From: Pseudomonadota bacterium
GTDB taxonomy: Bacteria > Pseudomonadota > Alphaproteobacteria > Rhodobacterales > Rhodobacteraceae
Direction: 5' to 3'
Assembly: GCA_020161655.1 (NCBI GenBank)
Contig: JAIUPC010000009.1
Location: forward strand, 62,001-126,000
Length of the DNA stretch: 64,000 bases
Part shown: one piece after another, positions 35,286 to 44,197 of the stretch
Layout of the letters: every line of letters starts with the position of its first letter
Numbering within the stretch: the first letter of the stretch is position 1
Position numbers and translations under genes: made by a program
Notes under the pieces: model-generated
What the model saw: only the letters and a program-made list of their open reading frames with translations
Databases searched by the model: none
What the model was told of the DNA's origin: nothing

Positions 35286-36158
35286 ATGCCCGTCGCGCCG
35301 CCACCCCTGAAAGGCCTGCCCCTCAACGCGCTCCGCGCCTTCGAGGCGGCGGCGCGGCTCGGCGGCTTTGCCGCTGCCGGGCAGGAGTTGGGCGTCAGCG
35401 CCGGCGCGGTGACGGCCCATGTCAAGGCGCTGGAGGATGCGCTTGGCGCCGCGCTTTTCGAACGCCATGCCAAGGGGGTGCGGCTGACCCCCCTTGGCCA
35501 GAGGGCGCTGCCGGGTTTCACCGGCGCCTTCGACGCGCTCGGCCTTGCCGTGCAGGGTCTCAGGGGCGAGGCCGCGCCGCGTACCGTCCAGGTCGCGACC
35601 CTGCCCGCCATCGCCCAACTCTGGCTCTCTCCGCGCCTGCCGCTCCTCCGGCAGAACGCGCCGGAGATCACGGTGTCGATCACGGCGATGGAGACGCCGC
35701 CCGACCTGAAGCGCGCGCCCTTCGATATCAGCCTCTTCTACCGGCACGCAGGCGAGGGCAGGGTGCTGGCCCCCGACGTGATCTTTCCGGTCTGCGCGCC
35801 GGCGCTCGCGGACCGCCTGACTAAGCCCGATGACCTTTTCGGCCTCCCCTGCCTGACCGACAGCGCCTGGGCGGACGACTGGGCGGAGTGGTCGGCGGTA
35901 GCGATGCCGGGGCGGGGCTTCGCGCCGAAGGGGCCGGTCTTTTCGCTTTACGCGCTGGCGGTTGAAGAGGCGGTAAACGGCGCGGGCGTGCTGATGGGGC
36001 ACGAGGCGCTGATCCGGCGGCATCTGCAGGAGGGCCGGCTGGTTGCGCCGTTCCCCCAGCGGGTCACGCTCGACCGGGCGCTGACGCTATGGACAGCGCG
36101 CGCCCCGCGCCCCGGAACGGCGGTGGCGCGGGTCGTGGAATGGCTTGAAAACCCTTAG
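35286..36158 (+). CDS. LysR-type transcriptional regulator, GcvA-like
   Basis: The 290-residue protein has an N-terminal winged helix ([23 protein letters not shown], then [24 protein letters not shown]) and a C-terminal effector domain. The style [16 protein letters not shown] with GcvA-like features fits regulators of amino acid and glycine metabolism. Divergent position suggests control of the SHMT-like gene. Its end overlaps the deoD end by 4 bases. Confidence 0.88.
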   Translation: MPVAPPPLKGLPLNALRAFEAAARLGGFAAAGQELGVSAGAVTAHVKALEDALGAALFERHAKGVRLTPLGQRALPGFTGAFDALGLAVQGLRGEAAPRTVQVATLPAIAQLWLSPRLPLLRQNAPEITVSITAMETPPDLKRAPFDISLFYRHAGEGRVLAPDVIFPVCAPALADRLTKPDDLFGLPCLTDSAWADDWAEWSAVAMPGRGFAPKGPVFSLYALAVEEAVNGAGVLMGHEALIRRHLQEGRLVAPFPQRVTLDRALTLWTARAPRPGTAVARVVEWLENP

Positions 36159-36859
36159 GAAAACGCCGCTTCCAGTGCCACTTCCACCATGTCGCCGAAG
36201 GACCTTTCGCGGTCTTCCGAAGGCAGCGATTCATGGGTCAGGAGGTGGTCGGAGATGGTGAGGATGGCAAGCGCCCGGACGCCGTGGCGGGCGGCGACGG
36301 TGTAAAGCTCCGCCGCTTCCATCTCGACGCAGAGGACGCCGTGGCGGGCCATCATCTCGGTCAGGTCCGGGCGTTCGTCATAGAAGACATCGGAGGAATA
36401 GATGCCGCCGACATGGGTCGGCGTGCCCTTGGCGCGGGCGGCGGCGACGGCTTTTTCGAGAAGCCCGTAATTGGCGCAGGGCGCATACTGAAGCTCCCGG
36501 AAGAAGCCGCGCGAGGGGGTGGCCATGGTCGAGGCAGTCATGGCGACGACGATGTCGCGGACCTTCACGTCAGCCTGCATCGCCCCGGCGGAACCGATGC
36601 GGATCAAGGTCTTGGCACCGAAATCGCGGATGAGTTCATTGGCGTAGATCGAAAGCGACGGCATCCCCATGCCGGAACCGTGGATCGTCACCCGGTTGCC
36701 CTTCCAGGTGCCGGTGAAGCCGAGCATCCCCCGCACCTGATTGATGCAGGTGGCGTCCTTCAGGAAGGTCTCCGCCGCCCATTTCGCCCGGTAGGGGTCG
36801 CCGGGCATCAGGACGGTTTCAGCAATCGCGCCGGGCTTCGCACCGATATGGACAGACAT
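36155..36859 (-). CDS. deoD: Purine nucleoside phosphorylase, DeoD type
   Basis: The 234-residue protein has typical family features: [42 protein letters not shown], and [18 protein letters not shown], and SDHLLTHE near the end. It releases purine bases from nucleosides using phosphate. The ATG at 36859 is the family start; the frame stays open for 58 codons upstream but this is non-coding and carries a repeated element. A role in using nucleosides taken up by the BMP importer is plausible. Confidence 0.95.
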   Translation of the reverse strand: MSVHIGAKPGAIAETVLMPGDPYRAKWAAETFLKDATCINQVRGMLGFTGTWKGNRVTIHGSGMGMPSLSIYANELIRDFGAKTLIRIGSAGAMQADVKVRDIVVAMTASTMATPSRGFFRELQYAPCANYGLLEKAVAAARAKGTPTHVGGIYSSDVFYDERPDLTEMMARHGVLCVEMEAAELYTVAARHGVRALAILTISDHLLTHESLPSEDRERSFGDMVEVALEAAFS

Positions 36860-36980
36860 GGGGTTCCTCTTTCGGGTTGGAATCGGGCGAGGATAGAGGA
36901 GGGTTTCGGGAAGGTTAATGGGGGATGTGCGCAGGTGCTGCGAAATGCTGGTAAAGGGCTGGAAACGTTGGAAAACCGGC

Positions 36981-37031
36981 GTCGGATATGCGTCGGGTTT
37001 GCGTCGGGCATCCGTCCCGACAGATGGGGGC
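36981..37031. repeat. Tandem GCGTNNGG element, copy 2 (upstream of deoD)
   Basis: GTCGGATAT is followed by GCGTCGGGTTT, GCGTCGGGCAT, then CCGTCCCGACAG and ATGGGGGCAT. It aligns with copy 1 at 11420-11470. The rest of the gene-free stretch 36860-37219 shows only this element and the long hairpin at 37107-37171. Confidence 0.6.
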
Positions 37032-37106
37032 ATATTGATGCAGTTCAGTAACGGCTGGCATGTTACCAGACGACGCTATCGACGCCCGGGACGCCCAAAG
37101 CGTTCC

Positions 37107-37171
37107 GGGCCGCGCCCGACCCGCCCCATGGGCGGGCGCGATGGCGCCCACCCTCGGGTCAGGCGCGGCCC
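37107..37171. repeat. Long inverted repeat 3' of ecm
   Basis: A 17-base arm, GGGCCGCGCC-C-GACCCG, pairs with CGGGTC-A-GGCGCGGCCC with a single mismatch around a 31-base loop that has its own GC-rich stem. It begins 49 bases after the ecm stop on the minus strand. It may stabilise or end the ecm transcript. Confidence 0.55.
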
Positions 37172-37219
37172 TCTGTTCCATCCGCGACAGCGGTGAGTTG
37201 CAAGGCGTGGAAGCCCATC

Positions 37220-39178
37220 CTACGCCGCTTCCGCCTTCGGTTCTGCCAGGGCCACGATGTCGAACATGATGCGGTTCAGCTCAAAGTCCTTCGGCGTATA
37301 GACCCGGGCCACGCCCATCGCCTTCAGCCGTGCTGCGTCCTCGTCGGGGATGATGCCGCCGACGACGACGGGGACATGCGGCAAGCCCGCCTCGCGCATC
37401 CTTTCCATCAGCTCCTCGATCAAGGGCAAGTGGCTCCCCGAAAGGATCGAGAGGCCGATGACATGCGCGTCGGCTTCGACCGCTGCCGCGACGATCTCGG
37501 CCGGGGTCAGGCGGATGCCTTCGTAGGTGATGTCCATGCCGCAGTCGCGGGCGCGGGCGGCGATCTGTTCGGCGCCGTTGGAATGGCCGTCGAGCCCCGG
37601 CTTGCCGACGAGGAACTTCAGCTTCCGGCCAAGGCGGGAGGAGACGGCATCGACGGCGGCGCGGATGTCGTCAAGGCCCTCGGTACGGTTCGAGGTACTC
37701 TTGGCGACGCCGGTCGGCCCGCGATATTCGCCGTGGACCTGTCGCATGACGCCGGCCCATTCGCCGGTGGTGACGCCGGCCTTGGCGCAGGCGACGGAGG
37801 CGGGCATGATGTTGCGGCCCTCTTTCGCGGCGGCGCGGAGGTCGGCGAGGGCGGCGCGTGCCGCCGTCTCGTCGCGGGCTTCGCGCCATTCGGTCAGGCG
37901 GGCGATCTGGTCGGCCTCGACCGCCGGATCGACGGTCATGATCGCGCCGTCGCCGGCGGTCAGGGGCGAGGGTTCACCCTCACGCCAGCGGTTGACGCCG
38001 ACGACCACGGTTTCATTGGTTTCGATCCGGTTCAGGCGTTCGGAGTTGCTCTCCACCAGCCGGGCCTTCATGTAGTCGATCGCCGCGATGGCGCCGCCCA
38101 TGCCGTCGAGCGTGGCCAACTCGGCCCTTGCACCGTCCTTCAGCGCCTCCACCTTGGCGGTGATGGCGGGGTTGCCGTCGAAGAGGTCGCCGTATTCGAG
38201 AAGGTCCGTCTCATAGGCGAGGATCTGCTGCATCCGGAGCGACCATTGCTGGTCCCAGGGCCGGGGGAGGCCGAGCGCCTCGTTCCAGGCGGGCAACTGC
38301 ACGGCGCGGGCGCGGGCGTTCTTGGAAAGCGTGACGGCCAGCATTTCCAGAAGGATGCGGTAGACGTTGTTTTCCGGCTGCTGCTCGGTCAGGCCGAGGG
38401 AGTTGACCTGCACCCCGTAGCGGAAGCGGCGGTATTTCTCTTCGGCGATGCCGAAGCGGTCCCGGCAGATTTCATCCCATAGCTCGGTGAAGGCCCGCAT
38501 CTTGCAAAGCTCGGTCACGAAGCGGATGCCGGCGTTCACGAAGAAGGAGATGCGGCCGACCATGGCCGGGAAGTCCTTGGCCGCGACCTTGCCCTTGAGG
38601 TCGTCGAGGACGGCGATGCCGGTGGCGAGCGCAAAGGCCAGTTCCTGTTCCGGCGTCGCGCCCGCCTCTTGCAGATGATAGGAACAGACGTTCATCGGGT
38701 TCCATTTCGGCAGGTGCTCCGCCGTATAGGCCGCGACATCGGTGATCATCCGCATCGAGGGCTTCGGCGGGCAGATATAGGTCCCGCGCGAGAGGTATTC
38801 CTTGATGATGTCGTTCTGGACGGTGCCTTGCAGGTCCGCGACATTCGCGCCCTGTTCCTCGGCCGCGGCGATGTAGAGCGCCAGAAGCCAGGGGGCGGTG
38901 GCGTTGATCGTCATCGAGGTGTTCATCTGTTCAAGCGGGATGTCCCTGAACAGGCTCCGCATGTCGCCGAGGTGGCAGACGGGAACGCCGACCTTGCCGA
39001 CCTCGCCCTTGGCGCGGGGATCGTCGCTGTCATAGCCGGTCTGGGTCGGCAGATCGAAGGCGACGGATAGGCCGGTCTGCCCCTTGGCGAGGTTGGCGCG
39101 GTAGAGCGCGTTCGACTTTTCCGCCGTCGAATGGCCCGCATAGGTGCGGAAGAGCCAGGGTTTGTCCTTTTCGGTCAT
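37220..39178 (-). CDS. ecm: Ethylmalonyl-CoA mutase
   Basis: The 652-residue protein has the acyl-CoA mutase catalytic domain (TYAGHSTAEKSNALYR, LSVAFDLPTQTGYDSDD, NTSMTINATAPWLLALY). A B12-binding domain follows with GLDGHSNG near residue 530 and GLSILSGSH. It converts ethylmalonyl-CoA to methylsuccinyl-CoA in the ethylmalonyl-CoA pathway for growth on acetate or C1 substrates. Length is close to known Ecm (about 650). The companion ccr lies 2.6 kb away on the other strand. Confidence 0.92.
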   Translation of the reverse strand: MTEKDKPWLFRTYAGHSTAEKSNALYRANLAKGQTGLSVAFDLPTQTGYDSDDPRAKGEVGKVGVPVCHLGDMRSLFRDIPLEQMNTSMTINATAPWLLALYIAAAEEQGANVADLQGTVQNDIIKEYLSRGTYICPPKPSMRMITDVAAYTAEHLPKWNPMNVCSYHLQEAGATPEQELAFALATGIAVLDDLKGKVAAKDFPAMVGRISFFVNAGIRFVTELCKMRAFTELWDEICRDRFGIAEEKYRRFRYGVQVNSLGLTEQQPENNVYRILLEMLAVTLSKNARARAVQLPAWNEALGLPRPWDQQWSLRMQQILAYETDLLEYGDLFDGNPAITAKVEALKDGARAELATLDGMGGAIAAIDYMKARLVESNSERLNRIETNETVVVGVNRWREGEPSPLTAGDGAIMTVDPAVEADQIARLTEWREARDETAARAALADLRAAAKEGRNIMPASVACAKAGVTTGEWAGVMRQVHGEYRGPTGVAKSTSNRTEGLDDIRAAVDAVSSRLGRKLKFLVGKPGLDGHSNGAEQIAARARDCGMDITYEGIRLTPAEIVAAAVEADAHVIGLSILSGSHLPLIEELMERMREAGLPHVPVVVGGIIPDEDAARLKAMGVARVYTPKDFELNRIMFDIVALAEPKAEAA

Positions 39179-39378
39179 CGCCGACCTCGTGCAAGAATAT
39201 TTCTGTGACGTGAGCGATACGGAAAGAAAGATGCGCTGTCAATTCGCTGCGTTGCGGCGACTGCGCTGCGGCGTGGCGGGGGTGATGCGGCATAAACACC
39301 CGCTTCCAATGCTTTTTGCCGGTGCTATACCGAAGGGAGGATGCCTGCCCGGCATTCCGGCAAGGGAGAAGCGCAGCC

Positions 39379-40182
39379 ATGATGGAACTGATGGACTTCC
39401 TGCGCCTGTCCCCGATGAGCTTCGGCCTTGCCGCCCTTGTTACCATGATGGCGATGAACGAGTTCGGCATGTTTCTTGGCCGCCACCGCCGGGCGCGGAA
39501 CGAGGGCAAGCCGGACGAGGCGACGGGCATCGTCGTCGGCAGCGTCCTTGGCCTTCTGGCCTTCGTCCTGGCGCTGACGCTTTCCAACGCGAACAGCCGC
39601 TTCGAGCAGCGGCAGGCTGCGGCGCTGGACGAGTCCAACGCCATCTCCACCGCCTGGCTTCAGGCCGGAGCGGTGGGCGGCGACCTTGCCAAGAGCCTGC
39701 AGACAACGATGGGCGCCTATATCCTCGCGCGCTACGCCTATGTCAGTTCGCCCCCCAACGACACGGTGATCGACGGTTTCAACCAGGCGACCAATGATCT
39801 GCAGAACAAGATCTGGGCGGATCTGAGCACGGTGATCGAGGAAAGGCCGGGGCCGCCGGCGACCTCGCTCATGAATGCGATCAACACGATGTTCGATGCG
39901 TCGCAGTCGATGCGCTATGCGATGAATTATCACATGCCCTGGCAGTTCATCGGGCTTCTCTTCGCGATGACCGTCGTCGGCATGGCCAGCATCGGCTACC
40001 AGTTCGGGCAACTTGGCCAGCGCGGCCGCTGGCCGGCCTTCGTCATCGCCATGGTCTGGACCGTGGTCGTGGTGCAGATCCTCGACATCGGCATGTCGCG
40101 CATCTGGTCGATGCAGGCCGACGGGCGGACCTATATCTGGACGATGCAGAGCATGGGGATGCCGACGAGCGGGTTGAAATAG
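39379..40182 (+). CDS. Membrane protein, DUF4239-like
   Basis: The 267-residue protein has about four membrane helices: two near the N-terminus (FGLAALVTMMAMNEFGMFL and IVVGSVLGLLAFVLALTL) and two near the C-terminus (FIGLLFAMTVVGMASIGYQF and AFVIAMVWTVVVVQILDI). The layout matches bestrophin-like/DUF4239 proteins. The function is unknown. The ATG at 39379 follows a GGGAGAAG site. It shares a 200-base upstream region with ecm, in which I see no clear operator. Confidence 0.7.
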   Translation: MMELMDFLRLSPMSFGLAALVTMMAMNEFGMFLGRHRRARNEGKPDEATGIVVGSVLGLLAFVLALTLSNANSRFEQRQAAALDESNAISTAWLQAGAVGGDLAKSLQTTMGAYILARYAYVSSPPNDTVIDGFNQATNDLQNKIWADLSTVIEERPGPPATSLMNAINTMFDASQSMRYAMNYHMPWQFIGLLFAMTVVGMASIGYQFGQLGQRGRWPAFVIAMVWTVVVVQILDIGMSRIWSMQADGRTYIWTMQSMGMPTSGLK

Positions 40183-40232
40183 GGGCGCGGCGCATGTTTG
40201 CCGCGCGGTCGGGCCTGTGACAGAGTGCGCCG

Positions 40233-41606
40233 ATGCCGTCGACCGTCACGCTGCCCTTCTGGCTCTTCCTCCTCATCATCGCCTTCGCGGCGGTTGCCTT
40301 CTTTTCGCATTTCCTCTTCCCCTCGGTGCGCTGGTACTTCCGCCGCCGGATGCAGCGCGTGGTGGCGCGGCTGAACGAAAGGCTCGACCGGCCGATCCAG
40401 CCCTTCAAGCTGATGCGGCGGCACGACATGATCGTGCGGCTGGTCCATGACCCGAAAGTGGCCGAGAGCATCGCCGCCGAGGCCGCGGCCAGCGGCGAGC
40501 CCCTGAGCGTGGTGCAGGAACGCGCGCGGCGTTATGCGCGCGAGATCGTGCCGGCCTTTTCGGCGACGATCTATTTCGGCTTTGCTGCACGGGCGGCGAA
40601 ATGGCTGGCGAGGCTGATCTACCGGGTGCGCGTCGGCAGCTTTGACGCGGCGGCCTTCACCGGGATCGACAAGGGCGCGACCGTGGTCTTCGTGATGAAC
40701 CACCGGTCGAACATGGATTACGTGCTGGTCACGCATCTGGTCGCCGAACGCTCAGCCCTGTCCTACGCGGTCGGTGAATGGGCGCAGGTCTGGCCGCTGT
40801 CGCGGCTGATCCGGGCCGCGGGCGCCTATTTCATCCGGCGGCGGCACAGTAGCCCGCTCTATCGCCGGGTCCTGTCGCGTTATGTGCAGATGGCGACCGA
40901 AGAGGGCGTGACGCAGGCGATCTTTCCGGAAGGTGGCCTCAGCCTGACCGGCGCTGTCGGGCCGGCGAAGCTTGGCATCCTTTCCTACATCGTTGCGGGC
41001 TGGCATCCCGGCGGGCGCGACGTGGTCTTCGTGCCGGTGGCGCTGGCTTATGACCGGGTGATCGAGGACCGGGTGCTGGTCGCGGCCCATCTGGAGGGGA
41101 CGCGGCGGTTTCGCGCGCCGCTCTGGTCGATCGTGAAGTTCATCGGGCGGCAGCTCAGGCGGGCGCTCATTGGGCGGTTCCAGAAGTTCGGCTCGGCGGC
41201 GGTGGCCTACGGCGCGCCGGTGTCGCTGTCGGCCTTTGTGGCGGCGCCGCGCGAAGATGCCGTGGCCGAGCTTGCGGCCGACCTGATGGCGCGGATCGCG
41301 CGCGGCGTCCCGGTGCTGCCGGTGCCGCTGTTTTGCGCCGCGATGGGCGAGGACATGGTGGCCGGGCGCGACGTGGTTCTGGGCCGCGCCGAGGTTCTGG
41401 CGGAGAGGTTGCGGACCGCGGGTGCCCGGCTCGACCTGCCGGAAGGCGGCGTGCCGGCGGCGGTGGACTATGCGCTTCGGCTTCTGACCTTGCGGAAGGT
41501 CGTGACCGAGGATCAGGGGCAGTTGACCGTCACTGAAAGCGAGCGCGGGCTGATCGGCTTTTATGCCGCCGCCGTGCGGCAGCATCTTTATGCAGGCGCG
41601 GCATGA
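40233..41606 (+). CDS. Glycerol-3-phosphate acyltransferase-like protein (PlsB-type)
   Basis: The 457-residue protein has the acyltransferase motifs NHRSNMDYVL (H-x4-D, near residue 152), GAYFIRRRH, FPEGGLSLTG and a VPVALAYDR block, matching motifs I-IV of PlsB. An N-terminal hydrophobic helix anchors it. Canonical PlsB is about 800 residues, so this is a short form. It likely acylates glycerol-3-phosphate for phospholipid synthesis, although substrate choice is uncertain. Confidence 0.8.
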   Translation: MPSTVTLPFWLFLLIIAFAAVAFFSHFLFPSVRWYFRRRMQRVVARLNERLDRPIQPFKLMRRHDMIVRLVHDPKVAESIAAEAAASGEPLSVVQERARRYAREIVPAFSATIYFGFAARAAKWLARLIYRVRVGSFDAAAFTGIDKGATVVFVMNHRSNMDYVLVTHLVAERSALSYAVGEWAQVWPLSRLIRAAGAYFIRRRHSSPLYRRVLSRYVQMATEEGVTQAIFPEGGLSLTGAVGPAKLGILSYIVAGWHPGGRDVVFVPVALAYDRVIEDRVLVAAHLEGTRRFRAPLWSIVKFIGRQLRRALIGRFQKFGSAAVAYGAPVSLSAFVAAPREDAVAELAADLMARIARGVPVLPVPLFCAAMGEDMVAGRDVVLGRAEVLAERLRTAGARLDLPEGGVPAAVDYALRLLTLRKVVTEDQGQLTVTESERGLIGFYAAAVRQHLYAGAA

Positions 41607-41768
41607 ATCCGTGCGGGAATGACGCCATTTGCCCCCGACTTTCGTCGATAGGGACATAATATTACAAAACCAATGGCTCACGCTATTGCATTGTTGCTTT
41701 CCCGATCCTATCCCTTGACTTGAGATCGCGTTGATTCTGCAATGCGGCACGAGTTTCAGGAGACGCCC
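41607..41768 (+). promoter_or_regulatory. AT-rich promoter region of ccr
   Basis: This 162-base gap is richer in A and T than its surroundings (for example CATAATATTACAAAACCAAT). It contains inverted ATTGCA and TGCAAT half sites about 50 bases apart. It probably holds the ccr promoter and regulator sites. No exact box could be fixed. Confidence 0.4.
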
Positions 41769-43061
41769 ATGGCACTGGATGTGAACACCGAGATCGCGGC
41801 CTACGACGCGCCGGAAAAGGACCTTTACGAGATCGGGGAGATGCCGCCGCTCGGTTACGTGCCGAAGACGATGTACGCGTGGGCGATCCGCAAGGAGCGC
41901 CACGGAGAGCCGGATACCGCGATGCAGGTCGAGGTGGTGGAAACGCCCGAGATCGATTCGAACGAAGTGCTGGTGCTGGTGATGGCGGCGGGGGTGAACT
42001 ACAACGGCGTCTGGGCCGCGCTCGGCGTGCCGATCAGCCCGTTCGACGGCCACAAGGCGCCCTATCACATCGCCGGTTCCGATGCCTCGGGCATCGTCTG
42101 GAAGGTCGGCGACAAGGTGAAGCGCTGGAAGGTCGGCGACGAGGTTGTCGTCCACTGCAACCAGGACGACGGCGACGACGAGGAATGCAACGGCGGCGAC
42201 CCGATGTTCTCGCCCAGCCAGCGCATCTGGGGCTATGAGACGCCGGACGGCTCCTTCGCGCAGTTCACCCGGGTGCAGGCGCAGCAGCTGATGGCGCGGC
42301 CGAAGCACCTGACCTGGGAAGAGGCGGCCTGCTACACGCTGACGCTGGCGACGGCCTACCGGATGCTCTTCGGCCACCGCCCGCATATCCTGAAGCCCGG
42401 CGACAACGTGCTGGTCTGGGGTGCCTCGGGCGGCCTTGGTTCCTACGCGATCCAGCTTATCAACGCGGCGGGGGCCAATGCGATCGGCGTGATCTCGGAA
42501 GAGGACAAGCGCCAGTTCGTCATGGACCTCGGCGCCAAGGGGGTCATCAACCGGAAGGAATTCAACTGCTGGGGCCAGATGCCCACCGTCGGCACGCCGG
42601 AATATGCCGCCTGGTTCAAGGAAGCGCGCCGCTTTGGCGCCGCGATCTGGGCGATCACCGGCAAGGGCAACAACGTCGACATGGTGTTCGAGCATCCCGG
42701 CGAGGCGACCTTCCCCGTCTCCGTCTTCGTGGTGAAGCGGGGCGGCATGGTGGTGATCTGCGCCGGCACCACCGGTTACAACCTCACTTTCGACGTGCGT
42801 TACCTCTGGATGCACCAGAAGCGGGTGCAGGGCAGCCACTTCGCCAACCTCAAGCAGGCCTCGGCAGCGAACAAGCTGATGCTGGAGCGGCGGCTTGACC
42901 CCTGCATGTCGGAAGTGCTGCCCTGGGCCGAAATTCCGGCGGCGCATATGAAGATGCGGCGGAACGAGCACAAGCCGGGCAACATGGCGGTTCTGGTCCA
43001 GTCGCCGCGGAACGGTCTTCGGACTTTCGAGGATGCGCTTGAGGCTGGCCGCCGCGGCTGA
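41769..43061 (+). CDS. ccr: Crotonyl-CoA carboxylase/reductase
   Basis: The 430-residue zinc-independent MDR-superfamily enzyme has the signature GVNYNGVWAALGVP and the NADPH loop WGASGGLGSYA. The N-terminal APEKDLYEIGEMPPLGYVP is specific for Ccr. It reductively carboxylates crotonyl-CoA to ethylmalonyl-CoA, the key step before Ecm. The ATG at 41769 follows a CAGGAGAC site. A rho-independent terminator follows. Confidence 0.96.
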   Translation: MALDVNTEIAAYDAPEKDLYEIGEMPPLGYVPKTMYAWAIRKERHGEPDTAMQVEVVETPEIDSNEVLVLVMAAGVNYNGVWAALGVPISPFDGHKAPYHIAGSDASGIVWKVGDKVKRWKVGDEVVVHCNQDDGDDEECNGGDPMFSPSQRIWGYETPDGSFAQFTRVQAQQLMARPKHLTWEEAACYTLTLATAYRMLFGHRPHILKPGDNVLVWGASGGLGSYAIQLINAAGANAIGVISEEDKRQFVMDLGAKGVINRKEFNCWGQMPTVGTPEYAAWFKEARRFGAAIWAITGKGNNVDMVFEHPGEATFPVSVFVVKRGGMVVICAGTTGYNLTFDVRYLWMHQKRVQGSHFANLKQASAANKLMLERRLDPCMSEVLPWAEIPAAHMKMRRNEHKPGNMAVLVQSPRNGLRTFEDALEAGRRG

Positions 43062-43083
43062 CGCCCGATTTCAAGGCAAAGAC

Positions 43084-43115
43084 CCCGGCGCATGTACCCA
43101 TGCGTCGGGATTTTT
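43084..43115 (+). terminator. Rho-independent terminator after ccr
   Basis: CCCGGCGCATG pairs with CATGCGTCGGG (one G-U) around a TACC loop, followed by ATTTTTCTT. It starts 23 bases after the ccr stop. Confidence 0.85.
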
Positions 43116-43261
43116 CTTGACAACAGTATCGATTGAAAACAACGGGTTACAACTAAGCCCCCCATCATTTTCGGGGAGTTGCTTTAAAAGGCGCCGCAGC
43201 CGACCATATTCATGCTGGGGTTGAGAGGGTGTCATATTTTCCGCTTTGAGAGCGAGTGAAC

Positions 43262-43477
43262 ATGAACTACACGTGGATCTTGGATGTGCTGACCGATCTC
43301 AGGTCGTTTGCACAGACGAATGGGTTGCCCGCGCTCGCGGAACAGTTGGCAGATACTTCGCTTGTCGCCGCGGCGGAAATCGCCCAGTCGGCAGGCCAGG
43401 CACCCGGAGGAGCGGGGCTGAATGCAGGCGAAGCTGTCGGGCTTCATTTCGGCTATACAGCAGGCGACAACGCTTGA
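43262..43477 (+). CDS. Small conserved-looking protein upstream of and overlapping luxR
   Basis: The 71-residue frame starts MNYTWILDVLTDLRSFAQTNG and continues LPALAEQLADTSLVAAAEIA, then becomes low-complexity. The helical first half resembles small proteins coded ahead of LuxR regulators in Rhodobacterales; this is from memory of the group. It overlaps luxR by 56 bases in another frame, so translation may be coupled. The start is ATG at 43262; a GTG lies 6 bases upstream. Confidence 0.6.
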   Translation: MNYTWILDVLTDLRSFAQTNGLPALAEQLADTSLVAAAEIAQSAGQAPGGAGLNAGEAVGLHFGYTAGDNA

Positions 43478-44135
43478 CGGGCTTCAGTCCGTCATAATTG
43501 GCCTGCGCGACCACCTCGGCATCGAGCATGTGATCTATCACTCGGTCAACTCGACCGGGCAGCAATATGCCGTCCTGACCTATTCGCCGGAATGGGTGGA
43601 CCGTTATCTGGCCGAGGATTACGCCCGCATCGACCCGGTGCTGCAGGGCTGTTTCCGGCGCTTTCATCCGGTGAACTGGAAAACGCTCGACTGGTCGGGG
43701 CGGGCGCAGCGGATGTTCCTTGGCGAGGCGCTCGATGCCGGGGTCGGCAATCAGGGCTATTCGGTGCCGATCCGTGGCCCGAACGGCCAGTTCGCCATGT
43801 TCACCGTGTCGCACCGCGCGCGGGACGCGACATGGGAAAAGTTCACCGGGGAACATGTCGCCGACCTCATCCTTTTCGCGCATTTCGTGAACCAGCGCGC
43901 GCTTGAGATCGAGGGCGGCCATGACCTGAATGTCATGCGCTCGCTCAGCCCGCGCGAGATCGACGTCCTGACCATGCTCGCCATGGGGCTGAACCGGGCA
44001 CAGGCCGCCGACAGCCTCGCCATATCGGAACACACTTTCCGCACCTATGTCGAAAGCGCCCGCTTCAAGCTTGGCGCCAACAACACGACGCAAGCCGTCG
44101 CCCGCGCCGTGGCCGAGGGTCTCGTGCTGATCTGA
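43422..44135 (+). CDS. luxR: LuxR-type quorum-sensing regulator
   Basis: The 237-residue protein has the autoinducer-binding domain with its conserved aromatic and acidic positions (YSPEWVDRYLAEDYARIDPV, VNWKTLDW, GYSVPI). The C-terminal LuxR helix-turn-helix follows (LSPREIDVLTMLAMGLN, ISEHTFRTYV, KLGANNTTQAV). It binds acyl-homoserine lactone and DNA. It lies directly before luxI, 63 bases apart, so it likely controls that synthase. Confidence 0.92.
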   Translation: MQAKLSGFISAIQQATTLDGLQSVIIGLRDHLGIEHVIYHSVNSTGQQYAVLTYSPEWVDRYLAEDYARIDPVLQGCFRRFHPVNWKTLDWSGRAQRMFLGEALDAGVGNQGYSVPIRGPNGQFAMFTVSHRARDATWEKFTGEHVADLILFAHFVNQRALEIEGGHDLNVMRSLSPREIDVLTMLAMGLNRAQAADSLAISEHTFRTYVESARFKLGANNTTQAVARAVAEGLVLI

Positions 44136-44197
44136 GGCCGCTAGGCTTCCATTAACCAAGCTTCGTTAAGCCCGATCCATCGATGATGGAGGGCAGA

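Noticed and set aside
36860-37033. 58-codon N-terminal extension of deoD
   Set aside because: The family starts at MSVHIGAK. The extension overlaps a repeated non-coding element.
44153-44170. TTAAC-N8-GTTAA before luxI as a lux box
   Set aside because: It does not match the lux-box pattern; reported only as an inverted repeat in the luxI entry.
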